A DNA stretch of 64,000 nucleotides. Source: Cymbomonas tetramitiformis (Eukaryota > Chlorophyta > Pyramimonadophyceae > Pyramimonadales > Pyramimonadaceae). Where the stretch lies: positions 1 to 64,000 of the forward strand of contig LGRX02035513.1 in the NCBI GenBank assembly GCA_001247695.2. The letters run 5' to 3'. This document shows, in pieces, positions 44,398 to 54,882 of this stretch (its first letter is position 1; every line of letters starts with the position of its first letter). Under the pieces are notes generated by a model. That model saw only the letters and a list, made by a program, of their open reading frames with translations. It was not told where the DNA came from and ran no database searches. A program made the position numbers and the translations under genes.

Positions 44398-46780
44398 TTA
44401 CGCGTTCGGAACGCGATGACGTTTTCCAGATGTACACCAAATGACACCCGAGAGGCGTGCAGAATTGTGTGCGGCGAATTCCTCACGCATAAATGTTTCT
44501 AGATTGATGAAGCAAATATCCTCGGGATGGTGCACGTCGCACATGGAATCGTACTTGGTGATGTAGCTCCGTGGAACGTCAACCACGAATAATGACCAAT
44601 GCCCCGGGCCCCCAGGATGGTGGATAGGCACCATGAAGATATCGCAACACGTTATGTCATACCCCAATGCGCGCTCGGTATTCCAACTGCGCACATTGCG
44701 GCTGTACACGGGGGCGGCTTGTGGGTCTATGGCCATGGGCTCCTGAGAACCAGGTGGTGTAATGTCCACGAACGTGTCTCCCACTAGTTGCACCGCGTGC
44801 ATCCGATGGTCGGGGTTGAATACTTCCGTTAACTTCGTATAAAACCTAGCCGAGAAATAGTGGATACGTGGGGCCTGGCCAGATGAATGTCGTTGCTTCT
44901 CGACGTGACGTAGGTACGCTAGATACAAATCCACAATTTCGTCATTTAGCATTCGCCCGGGGAGTAAACGGTCCATCGGGCTTGGTGCATGCGCAGGCGA
45001 CGAGATGCAAGGAACCGTACTCGGAGATGGTATCGGCGGTGGGGTAGGCGTAGGAATATCCGTCGTGGTTAAACGCGCAGATCGAGTGGTATCACACCCA
45101 CCCATGAAAGCTTGGAATAAAGTAAGCGGTCGTAGAGGACTTAGTAGTGGCTCAACCCGAGCGGAAGTCCCGGACAAGGGTTCGGAACGTGGGGTGGTCG
45201 TAACCTTGCAATCCAGACGAATTAGAAGAACGTCGAATAGGAGTCGAATACTTTCGGCGCGAACGTGGAGTACTGAGGGTGGCAACCGAGGCGGGCGCCT
45301 GAAAGATAAAGGGCTCCGCGGTGATGGCCGGAGGGGGCGATACGCCGGCATCGATGCGCATGGTCACGGCTTGCTGCGCGATCTGCGTGAGTGTTCCACC
45401 ATCATCGGGGTGGGATATGTCGAGAGGTGGGAGACATAGCACAGCAACGGCGTCAGGTTGAGCTAGCCCGGTGGTGACTGAGGCGGCCGCTTGGAGAGAG
45501 TTGGGAGCAGCGTCGACCGCCGGAGGAGGAGATATGCCGCCTTCAGTGCGCATCGCCACGGCTTGCTGCGCGAACTGCGTAAGAGTTCCGCCCGCATCGG
45601 GGTGGGATATGTCGAAAGGTGGTTGACGTAACACAACCATGGGATCGGGCGGACCAAGCCTGGGGGCGACTGAGGCGGCCGCCTGCATAAAATTGGGAGC
45701 AGCGTCGACAGCCGGAGGCGGCAAGAAACCGCCTTCGATGCGCATGGCCACGGCTTGCTGCGCGATCTGCGTAAGTGTTCCGCCATAATCGGGGTAGAAA
45801 GAGTCGGCGAGAGGAGGTTGACGCAGCACAACAGCGGGGTCGGGCTGAGCGGGCCCAGAGGCGACGGAGGCGGCCGCTTGAAAGGGGCGAAAGATACCCT
45901 CGTCGATAAGCATGGCCACGGCTTGCTGAGCAAGTTGAGTGGTGGGTAGTGGATCGTCGACCTCAGGGGCGGAAGGCGGTGCTTGGACAGGGGCATGGTC
46001 AGCTCGGAGTATCGGTGCCTCGCGCACACCCGTAGTCGCCACGGCCGCATCGGCGGAGGGAGGACCGGTGGCGGCTGTAGGTAATAAACCCTTGTCGAGG
46101 AGCATGGCCACGGCCTGCCGAGCAAGCTGGGTGCAAGGTAGTGGATCGTCGACCTCAGGGGCGGAAGGCGGTGCTTGGACAGGGGCATGGTCAGCTCGGA
46201 GTATCGGTGCCTCGCGCACACCCGTAGTCGCCACGGCCGCATCGGCGGAGGGAGGAACGGTGGCGGCCGTAGGTAATAAACCGTTGTCGAGGAGCATGGC
46301 CACGGCCTGCCGAGCAAGCTGGGTGCAAGGTAGTGGATCGTCGACCTCAGGGGCGGAAGGCGGTGCTTGGATAGGGGCATGGTCGGCTCGGAGTATCGGT
46401 GCCTCGCGCACACCCGTAGTCGCCACGGCCGCATCGGCGGAGGGAGGAACGGTGGCGGTTGTAGGTAACAAACCCTTGTCGAGGAGCATGGCCACGGCCT
46501 GCCGAGCAAGTTGGGTGCAAGGTAGTGGATCGTCGACCTCAGGGGCGGAAGGCGGTGCTTGGACAGGGGCATGGTCAGCTCGGAGTATCAGTGCCTCGCG
46601 CACATCCGTAGTCGCCACGGCCGCATCGGCGGAGGGAGGAATGATGGCGGACATATCATGGTCGATGTCCATAGCCACAGCCTGTTGACGAGTTCTTTGT
46701 GCAAGACGGGCGCGTCCCATCAATCGTGCACGTTGTCGTTCACGGGACGCGAGAATGCGGTTTTTACGAGTCCGTTGCAA
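44398..46780 (-). pseudogene. C48 (Ulp1-like) cysteine protease with 64-aa N-terminal repeats, truncated
   Basis: The N-terminal reading (45152-46780) starts with a basic stretch (QRTRKNRILASRERQRAR) and contains four copies of a 64-residue repeat ending in TQLARQAVAMLLDKGLLP. A second frame (44398-45351) gives LNDEIVDLYLAYLRHV, YFSARFYTKL, FMVPIHHPGGPGHWSLFVVD and YDSM, the substrate-cleft, His and Asp segments of SUMO-protease-like C48 peptidases. The catalytic Cys segment expected after a conserved Gln is missing; the frame ends at RHRVPNA. The two frames meet near 45170, by intron or frameshift. An in-frame TAG precedes the N-terminal frame, with a further open piece at 46781-47041. C48 domains often travel on plant and protist transposons. 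Confidence 0.65.
45890..46650 (-). repeat. 192-bp coding tandem repeat, four copies
   Basis: The GAGCATGGCCACGGCCTGCC segment recurs every 192 bases at about 45908, 46100, 46292 and 46484. The copies are nearly identical and in frame, so the array expanded recently and kept the reading frame. Related but diverged segments (AQQAVAMRIEGG) continue to about 45350. Confidence 0.9.
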
Positions 46781-47154
46781 CTACTCGCGCCTCCACGACG
46801 CGTTCGGTATCCTTTGCTGCCCAACACCGGCCGTCGTGGTGAGTGCCACCTGTGCGGGCGTCGTGGAGGAAGGTGTTCTCGTGATGGGGACCACGTACCC
46901 CATGGGAGCGATGCTATCGTCGAAGATCGCATCATGAGAAGTAGGATTCACGGCGGAGTACACCATCAAACATGATAAGGCCCGTATGAGCCGTTTGTTG
47001 ATCATAATGGCTAAAGTTGCAATGACGCTCCGGATTCCCATCAGGCGGAGTCACCAATCTTCAATTGCCTGTATATCAAAGACACCGAATACCCAAAATT
47101 AAGAATGTTGGACCATCGAAAATATGCGGGACTATTGCCACGGCATGAGAAGAT

Positions 47155-47560
47155 TTACAACATATTTTCGGGAGTCGTCAAGCACGGATGAATACATACT
47201 ACCATCGAAATCGGCTATTGTGTGAAATATTCTCGCATGTTTTCGAGGGTCAAGGCATGCAACCATAATAACGTACTCCAGGGCAAGAGTCACAATAGGA
47301 TCCCCCACTACAGCGGACAATCGTTAGGAAGCTCCGCCCCCCCACACCCCCACGGATACGCAGTACCTATTTTCCGTTCATCTTTCACCCGATGCGGCGG
47401 TGTGCTGAGAGCATTGGAGCCACATTCAGGTGTCGACTTTTCGCGAGTCGTCTAGCAACGAGTGACATATTTCCCAAACAATAATAATTGAATGTCGGAT
47501 ATTGAAGAATGCGGTGAATTATTCTCGCATGTTTTCGAGGGTCAAGGCATGCAACCATAA
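47155..47560. repeat. Helitron-type satellite, second locus
   Basis: ATTTTCGGGAGTCGTCAAGC at about 47164 matches the 0.85-1.2 kb satellite. Two copies of a ~100-base segment with GCATGTTTTCGAGGGTCAAG and AACGTACTCCAGGGCAAGAG lie at 47.23-47.30 and 47.52-47.59 kb. Between them is one GC-rich unit like those at 7.9-8.1 kb. The combination links this locus to the left-hand Helitron. Confidence 0.75.
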
Positions 47561-47728
47561 TAACGTACTCCAGGGCAAGAGTCGCAATAGGCCTTGGAAC
47601 CACATATATCACATAATTACGAGGCTCGGAGACGATCTCTAAAATCGTATTTTCTAGTCGCGTAATATATCAAGTCAATTACAGCTTAAAAAGCGGTACA
47701 TAAGTCCAACTCCAAGTTTCGTACATTC

Positions 47729-48985
47729 CTACTTTCCTATTTTTGCGGCGCAGTCAACTGCCTTCTTCGAAACCTTTGAAACATCCACCGCCAAGGATGC
47801 GAGAATCTTCTTGTGTTCGTCAGCACATGTTGAGGCGAGGTCCGTGCCGGCTAAGAGGTATTTGACGTACTCCTTGACGCCGAATTCCCAAAACCCCCAG
47901 TACAAAGCCGTGTTCATCGGATTGTACTGCACATCCGGGTTGTAGGAGTCCACACCACGCAAGGCCAAGTTCGCGGAGAAAACCACACGAGGCGTGCGAT
48001 CCGCGTTGGCCACCCCTTGGTGTACCCCACCCACAAGGGCGCCATCGCCCAGCTGCACTTGTGTCTTTCCGCCTACATTGGCAGCGAAGGCGTCGAGGTG
48101 CTCCTTGGGGAGCATGAGCGGATACTGCTCCATGAAATCCCTATCGCTAGCCAAAATGGCGGGGCGGATTCCTTGATGCGTGGACGCGCCCAATCGTTGA
48201 CACATCTCATGCACCGACACGTGTGGGGCCGTGCAAATTCGCGTCGGAGAGGATGGGCCAAGATATGCGATAACCGCCAAGTGATGGGCGGGCGCGTCGA
48301 GGGGTCTGTTCAAAGGTTGGTCCAGATGCCATGGTTGCCACCCCGTTAGCGTCGAGAGAATGACGTGCTTCTTTTTGCGTTGTTGCTGAAGGTCCGTGTT
48401 GATCAAAAACGCGGAGTTCTCAAGAGTGTAGTTACCCTTCACGTGTTGTATGGTGTATGCCTTCACGTGTTCCACGAAAATGTCCAAATGCCTTCGGTCT
48501 TCCTCGTCAAGGAGGGTATCGTAGAAGGTGGTATTGACGTTCGAGTTTCCGCCTCCCGAAGAAGTGTGAAAAACTTCCAATTTCCCTCCGGTCAACGGTA
48601 CGGCCCCGTCAAGTACTCCAGGCTTACTCCAATCTTCGACCTTGGCCAAGCTGTCCGTCCACATACTCGCGTGCCGCTCTCCAAGATGTTTCACGGTGTC
48701 TTCGGGGAGAGGCACGGTGAAGGGGGTGGCGAAGCCTATGGCATTTTCGCGATCGAAATCGTCCAGCTTCACGGCTTCCTCCGCTGCTTTCCGTTTTAGC
48801 TTGGGACTGTTGTTGCATCGATAGCATCGTAGCAGCTTTGCGACAGCCAACCGTTTGCATTGGCCGGGCTGATGGTCGGGTTCCTTATTCTTGCAGGTTA
48901 CGAGTTGACCACGACTGTCCGTTTTACCGCATTGGCAATATTTCGATGGCGTGCTGCCGGGAGCTGCAAGGAAGCCCGCACGAAA
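47729..48985 (-). CDS. Gene E: 2OG-Fe(II)-oxygenase-like protein with a Cys-rich N-terminus
   Basis: The ATG at 48850 is a weak start. The same frame is open upstream and contains YCQCGKTDSRG, VTCKNKE, GQCKRL and CYRCNN, a likely zinc-binding module. It begins after a plausible acceptor (TTCCTTGCAG) near 48970, so an upstream exon is expected. The core has WQPWHLDQP (HxD near 48318-48335), a hydrophobic strand LAVIAYLG, and GDGALVGGVHQGVANADRTPR near 47985-48040, giving the distal His and Arg of the 2OG-Fe(II) fold. The C-terminus ends VSKKAVDCAAKIGK. The substrate is unknown; nucleic-acid oxidation, as in transposon-borne TET/JBP-like enzymes, is one possibility. Confidence 0.55.
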   Translation of the reverse strand, partial: FRAGFLAAPGSTPSKYCQCGKTDSRGQLVTCKNKEPDHQPGQCKRLAVAKLLRCYRCNNSPKLKRKAAEEAVKLDDFDRENAIGFATPFTVPLPEDTVKHLGERHASMWTDSLAKVEDWSKPGVLDGAVPLTGGKLEVFHTSSGGGNSNVNTTFYDTLLDEEDRRHLDIFVEHVKAYTIQHVKGNYTLENSAFLINTDLQQQRKKKHVILSTLTGWQPWHLDQPLNRPLDAPAHHLAVIAYLGPSSPTRICTAPHVSVHEMCQRLGASTHQGIRPAILASDRDFMEQYPLMLPKEHLDAFAANVGGKTQVQLGDGALVGGVHQGVANADRTPRVVFSANLALRGVDSYNPDVQYNPMNTALYWGFWEFGVKEYVKYLLAGTDLASTCADEHKKILASLAVDVSKVSKKAVDCAAKIGK

Positions 48986-49037
48986 ACGGGATTAATCTAG
49001 ATATCTATATATATGTGTGTGTGTGTGTGCGTGTGTG

Positions 49038-49690
49038 ATAACAATTCCCCGCACGCAACGCGGCACACGATACTAATATATATATATCTGGATACGAGCC
49101 GTAAATAATAGGGTATCTTGACCGTGCATAACTTTTGAGGCACGAGGTCTTTTCGAATGAAACTTTGCATACATAAAGGTGTGTTATAGACGAACACAAC
49201 GATATATTGTTTGTTGTGATAGCATGAGTGAAACCCAAATTCCGATACCCATATCTTGTGGCTATATACGAGCCGTAAATAATAGGGTATCTTGACCGTG
49301 AATAACTTTTGAGGCACGAGGTCTTTTCGAATGAAACTTTGCATACATAAAGGTCTATTATAGACGAACACAACGATATATTGTTTGCTGTGATAGCATA
49401 AGTGAAACCCAAAATCTGATACCCATATCTTGTGGCTATATACGAGCCGTGAATAATAGGGTATCTTGACCGTGAATAACTTTTGAGGCACGAGGTCTTT
49501 TCGAATGAAACTTTGCATACACAAAGGTCTGTTATAGACGAACACAACGATATATTGTTTGTTGTGATAGCATAAGTGAAACCCAAAATCTGATACCCAT
49601 ATCTTGTGGCTATATACGAGCCGTAAATAATAAGAATTCCCCACACGCGCCGCACCACACGAGATTAATATATGTATCTAGATATATATG
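49038..49690. repeat. ~174-bp tandem array between related flanks
   Basis: GAGCCGTAAATAATAGGGTA recurs at 49095, 49270, 49444 and 49618 (period 174-175). The array is bordered on both sides by a directly repeated ~55-base segment (AATTCCCCRCACGC...TAATATATRTATCT) at 49045-49093 and 49635-49685. The border repeats may be part of a larger unit. The 215-codon minus-strand frames are by-products of the repeat. Confidence 0.88.
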
Positions 49691-49910
49691 CGTGTAGATA
49701 TATGAGTTTCTAAACAAGTGATATATGTTAACTATGATCAAACTTCGATCGGACTTCGGTGTCTTAGAGAACACTGCAGGTATATAATACAAGATAACAT
49801 GCTAGGTAATAATGCTAAAGCAAGAAGGTTACACAAAATAATATGCTAGTTGTTATTGCTAAAGCAAAAAGCTAATACACCATAAAATGCTATTCAAGAT
49901 AGAAGCTAGT

Positions 49911-51617
49911 TCACACGGAGGGTTGGTCCATAGCATATCTTTTCAGGTTCCTATTGGTGCGGATAAGAGTGTTCATGTCAAATTGGTGAAACACACAAAC
50001 ACCTCGGAACCCCATGTGGCTTTTCATTTTGTGGAGGCGGATATGGGAAGCCGCAATGTCACCCGTCAAAACTAGCAACCGACCATTTCCAACAAGAATC
50101 TTTTGAGCACCTTGAAACTTGACCTCCATTTCCAAAGCGGTATCTACCGCGGAGAAAACCCGCGGGATGCGAAAGGTGGAGTCGGATGCGGGCTCGGAGG
50201 CGTCCTGAGAAGGCTCTACCGCCGCGGCCGCTTGAGCCATAAGATCCTCGAACTCGGCCGGAACAACCGCTTCCGCGGGAGGGTGTGCTTCCTCGGGGGC
50301 GGGTGTCTCTTGCGGAGACTCAAACACAAATAAAAGAGCTCGAACGGTGTCGAGGAAAAAGGAATCCTTGCATGTATCATCGACGAAAGGAAATTGGACG
50401 GGCACATTTCCAAGGTTGTAACAAGCGGGGAGCATGTGTGCTTGCACCGCATCAACTTGAAAGGGGATTGGCAACGTGATCGCCCGATTCACCTCTTCGC
50501 CCACCAACGCGAAGAGTTTGGCGGTGACCAAGTCCGGTGGTTGGACACCTTGGGATGAGAGCCGATATGTGAAGGTGTGGTTGGAAATCACCCCAACCCG
50601 AAACCAAGTTGAGATGGGGCTTGTGGATGCACGCCCACCCGAACACGCATGAGCCTTGCTTTTGAGATAGTGCACAAGGAAGGAAATGTCCGGCGGGCTC
50701 AACTCATGAACCACGCGAAGGATGCCGGGCTCCACGCCAACAATGGAAGGCTCCAATGCCAAAGGCGTGTCCATGCTCGTTCCACGCCTCTCGGAAAAAA
50801 AACCACTAGCTTGGGAAGCGCTCATTCCGCCAAAGAAAAGAAGGTTGAAGTCCTTATGCGACAAGCGAGTGGGGACAAGCTCTTGAGGGCCAAACACTTG
50901 CAATGGACGCGCGTTGTATTTATTGTAGCGTCGTGGTTCCAAAAGATCTTTCAAGAATCGAAAAAAAAACGCGGCTCGTCTTTGTCGTTGACTAGGCCAT
51001 TGGCCACGAGGTGTTTCACCTCACTTGAGAACGTTGTTTTTTCAAGGACCCCATCAGGTTTTTTTTGGCATCGCTTGACTCAGGAAGAGCCATAATCATT
51101 TGAACGCGATACGCGTAAGAGGACGCATGCACTTTGATAGGGTTGAAGAAGGGGCTTTCCCAACGCTTGTTTTGCTCTTGGGCCCTCAAAGTAAGACCCA
51201 TAAGCTTCATTCGATCGTCTCTCAAACTTGCGTATTCCGCTCTTGTCCAAGGGCTGGGGTGGGGGAATTCGGGTAAATGCAAGGAGAAGAATATTCTTCT
51301 AATGGCTCAAGTAGCACCAACCCCAAGCACTTCGGCCCATTCCCCAAGTCAACGTCCCCATACGTCGCGACTAGCGCGACGAAGTTACACCCTTGCGAGT
51401 GGATCACGTACTTACGAAGAATTTTATACAAGGTACCCTTGTAGAAGTTCTCGCTTTCCACTCTTGATAGGATGACAACGGGTATAGCACCTTTTTGGAC
51501 CTCGGCAAGGCATCGCTCCTCAGGGTGCAATACTATTGCTGTTAGCAATATCATTTTCCAAATCTCGTGCGCTAGAACGCACGAGAATTCCCATGCAGAT
51601 CCCAATTTCCATGACAT
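49911..51617 (-). pseudogene. Gene F: unknown protein broken at homopolymers
   Basis: Three minus-strand pieces (51222-51617, 51016-51282, 49911-50954) follow each other. The last two meet at an eight-T and a nine-A run, where single-base changes would reconnect SLKKQ...FSSEVKHLV and DEPRFFFRFLKDLL. The pieces look protein-like: even composition, then a Pro/Ala/Glu-rich linker (ETPAPEEAHPPAEAVVP) and a C-terminal globular part. I recognise no domain. Breaks exactly at homopolymers suggest assembly indels rather than decay. It lies head-to-tail with gene E on the same strand. Confidence 0.5.
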
Positions 51618-52617
51618 GCGGTTGAAAGAAACGTGGACCTACCAGTTTAGCTTGCAGTCGCGACTGCAAACTGAGCTGATGCCGCCACGGATTGGCTCAA
51701 TCAGGAGCTCAAAATATAGGCATTCGTTCGCGTTAGGAATACATACATTTCAGTTACGAACGTGAGAAAAAATGTTTGCGTAACGAATTTCAATTAACAA
51801 CAGCAGGGGTTATGCGTGCGAGAAGCGTTTTTCACATACTTAAGCGCTTCACAGGCGTAAAATATTGCACCTCCAGCCGAGCGACAGCGACAGCCATACT
51901 TCCGACAGGGACACGCGTATTATTTCACTTTTTTTTTTTTTTGAAAATCCATTCTTCGGAAAATGCCGTCGTGTGTCACATGCACATACAAGTATTCCCC
52001 AGAATGCAAAATGAAAAGTATTCCCAAATGAGGACTTTCTATTCCCAAACAATTATATTTCGGTAATGACATGCAAGCATCCTTATTACGCTACAACGTA
52101 TACAGTAGTCGTATCCACTACATTCGATATATATTTAATATCTCATATTGCGGCTTGTATTTGTTTCACGCATCAGCTAGCCCATTTGTTTTAATTAATT
52201 GTCGAGGTTCGTATTTTGTATCGAGGTGTTTACCAATATGGATTTTTCTTCTTCAACGTTGTTCCAGGGTATATGTCGAACTAATTAAATATCTTCAAAA
52301 ACAATAAAGGGAGACACTGTAAGGTAGAACGAAAAGCTGCGACCTCTACTTGCTGAAATGGAGAAGCTTTGCGACGAGGAGACGAAGGATGAATAGAAAT
52401 GGCGGGTGAAGAGGAAGACGAAGAAACACATGAAGGCCGGCTTCCAGGTATTTTGGCAGTTTAGCGCGTGGGCAACTGCGCGCACCAGTATGGGTTTGGG
52501 AGGTGCAACAAGGACAAGACGAGCGCCTTCGACGTCAGACATCCGTACGCTGGCCCACTATGGGCGTGTGCACTGCTGATTAACGTCAATGTCGCATAAC
52601 GACTTTAAAAAGAACAT
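51618..52617. other. Unassigned AT-rich stretch
   Basis: Only short frames without domain content, and a T12 run at about 51930. The basic piece at 52320-52440 (EMEKLCDEETKD in one plus-strand frame) could be a degraded exon of the oxygenase-like fragment to the right. Confidence 0.4.
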
Positions 52618-53030
52618 GTGGTTCCGTGGGGGACTTGCCTCCTAGACTTGATATACCCTGAGTATAGAAAATTGGGGTATTGTATGCATGCCTCGTGCAA
52701 GAGGCCTGGGAGCAGCGAGATAGATTGGCACGTAGACAAGAATGACGTCCAGTACCAGTTCTGGATCATGCTTGGTAGTTTCAGCAGGGCGAACGTCATC
52801 TTTGATGGCGCAGACGCTGGGATGACTTGAGCCGCTCATTTTTCGGTAGTCGGAGTGTCGGTGAGCCATACACTACTGTGATCAAGTGCGATGCTAGAGC
52901 ACGCCACAGTGTTCACACTCATGGCATGCGAGGTGCGGCATACTCTGTTTCATGGTTCAAGATGTATGACCGTGGGCATTTAGAAATTGACAAAATGCCG
53001 CCTAGGATGTGGCCACCCGTAAGAATCTAG
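52618..53030 (+). pseudogene. Fragment of a 2OG-Fe(II)-oxygenase-like protein
   Basis: Two overlapping plus-strand frames (52618-52830, 52827-53030). The first has EIDWHVDKNDVQYQFWIMLG (an HxD in a strand context) and ANVIFDG. The second has VIKCDARARHSVHTHGMRG followed by YSVSWFKMYD, resembling the distal His and Arg segment of nucleic-acid dioxygenases. A frame change lies between them and neither end is complete. It is the third such candidate in the window and is not obviously a copy of gene A or gene E. Confidence 0.45.
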
Positions 53031-53841
53031 AATAACATAGCTATCATATTATATATTTCATATTGCGTATAAGCATTTCGAAATGTCTTGACTACATGTC
53101 CCTCTAAGTAGCAAACTTTAAGATTCCAAGGTCATAAACGGTCGGTCTGCCTCACACACTTAAAGCATAGGTTGTAGTAGACAAATAAATTGTCACTCAG
53201 CTTGGACTGCAAGCACATCTCTTGCGGAGCATAATTAAAAATGTCTTGCTTGTTGTGGTCGATAATAAACATCGTAAACCAGTACAGTAGTTTTTGGCGA
53301 TATTCGACTGTAACCTTCAAGAACAATCTTGTAAAATAACCGTGTGCTTCGCACTTATATTTTCCTTCGAGAGCATATATTCGGGCTCCCAACCGAGAAC
53401 TTGGTGCAGTGCACACGTTTTGTTGTGAATATTTCTTTGCGCCGGCTTCGGGAGCTTGCCTTTGTGAGGAACTACGAGAGACCCCTTGGAAATATCACGC
53501 TGTCTTGCGCGGACAACATACTCTCCGGTCTTGGCAATTTGCAACTTTGCGGGAAAATAAGATGTTATTTGCGCTCAACGCGGAACATTCACATTCGATG
53601 TTTCTTGAGCATGCCGATTTATTTCCTCAGTGAAGTACGAATGTTGCTTAAGAAGTAATGAAGTGGTGCGTGTGGCGTCGATACTTGAATTATTTGGGCG
53701 AGTTCGCGAATGGCCGATGAAGCGGGATTTCTATGGTTGAATTCGCGAATGACCGATGAAGTCGGATTTCTATGACACTAAGGAGTATACACACAGAATA
53801 CGTGGACTAACAACACAACGTGGAGTTCGCACGCAAACCTT
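53031..53841. other. Unassigned stretch with a short direct repeat
   Basis: No supported gene. At 53700-53772 the segment GAATGGCCGATGAAGCGGGATTTCTATG is followed by a near copy (GCGAATGACCGATGAAGTCGG). Confidence 0.45.
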
Positions 53842-53976
53842 ATGGAGTTTTCACACGGCACCCCTTCTGATGACTCTGATTATAGACTCTCGTCATCGGA
53901 GGTGGAGGATCCGCTTGAGGATACGTTGACCGATTCTGACGAGTCAGTGGATGTGACAAATACGAGATCGACGTAA
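53842..53976 (+). CDS. Short acidic Ser/Asp-rich ORF, 44 aa
   Basis: ATG 53842 opens MEFSHGTPSDDSDYRLSSSE and the frame stops at 53976. The Ser/Asp pattern resembles the acidic starts of transposase genes such as gene B, so it may be a leftover first exon. It has no further domain. Only composition supports it. Confidence 0.3.
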   Translation: MEFSHGTPSDDSDYRLSSSEVEDPLEDTLTDSDESVDVTNTRST

Positions 53977-54882
53977 ATTTGGCACCAGGGTTATTGGCCA
54001 TCTTGGTCGCTTCTATGCATAGGAATGGCCGAGACGAGCATGGGTTTTAATTGAACGCCATCCCTATAAATCTGAATCCCTGTCCGATATTATATGTGAT
54101 CAAACCGATTATTCCATCTTACTGATTATTGACGGAATATCACGTCACTGCGCTGAATGTATTTCAACAAGGACTGTCATCCCATACTCGCTTATTGGCA
54201 GCGATTCCCGGGCTGCCCGACGTTACATCGTACGGGTAGTTGCGTGTGAACCACAAATTATTACTGAGGGACGAACTAACATAGTCCTCAGTGAACAGAG
54301 AACCCTCACTGCTGCCCAACACGCTGACACATCAAGTAGCGAACGAGGAATTGTCGTGCTCAATCAACGTCATGGGCGATAGGAGACGACTGTAACAAAC
54401 GCCGGCCTCCCATGGTACCGTGCCGGGTTTGTCCAGCTAGTGACAGGCGTGACAGATATGACGAGTATGACAGATCTCGCGTGGGATGACTGCTCGAGAG
54501 AAATAGACTTGGTAAAGAAGATATGGTCATCGTCAGGTGACCGCGAAGTGATAAGAGGATATGACAGTTACAAGTATGCCACTGACGTGTCAGTCAGAAT
54601 ACGGTAAACGGTAACATTGTTAAAGCTGGCACAGAATAATGACTTTCTATTGGCAGATGAAGATTTCAGGGCGGAAGCCTGTTACAGTTTTTGCAGATGT
54701 GACAATGACTCGAGATATAAGTAAGCTCTGACCGTAGGTCAGAACTAGAGGACTCATTATTGTTTTGCCTTCGCAAGTGCTAGGTGGCTGTTCGCATGCC
54801 AGTGCTAGACCGCTAAGACAGTTCTGCTCACAGTTTTGTACAATAATTCGTACTTTTGGTTATTATGTTGATCTTTTGATGA

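Noticed and set aside
49005..49658. 215-217 codon minus-strand frames rich in Tyr/Ser
   Set aside because: Two phases of the 174-bp array stay open together, as expected for a repeat whose unit length is divisible by three.
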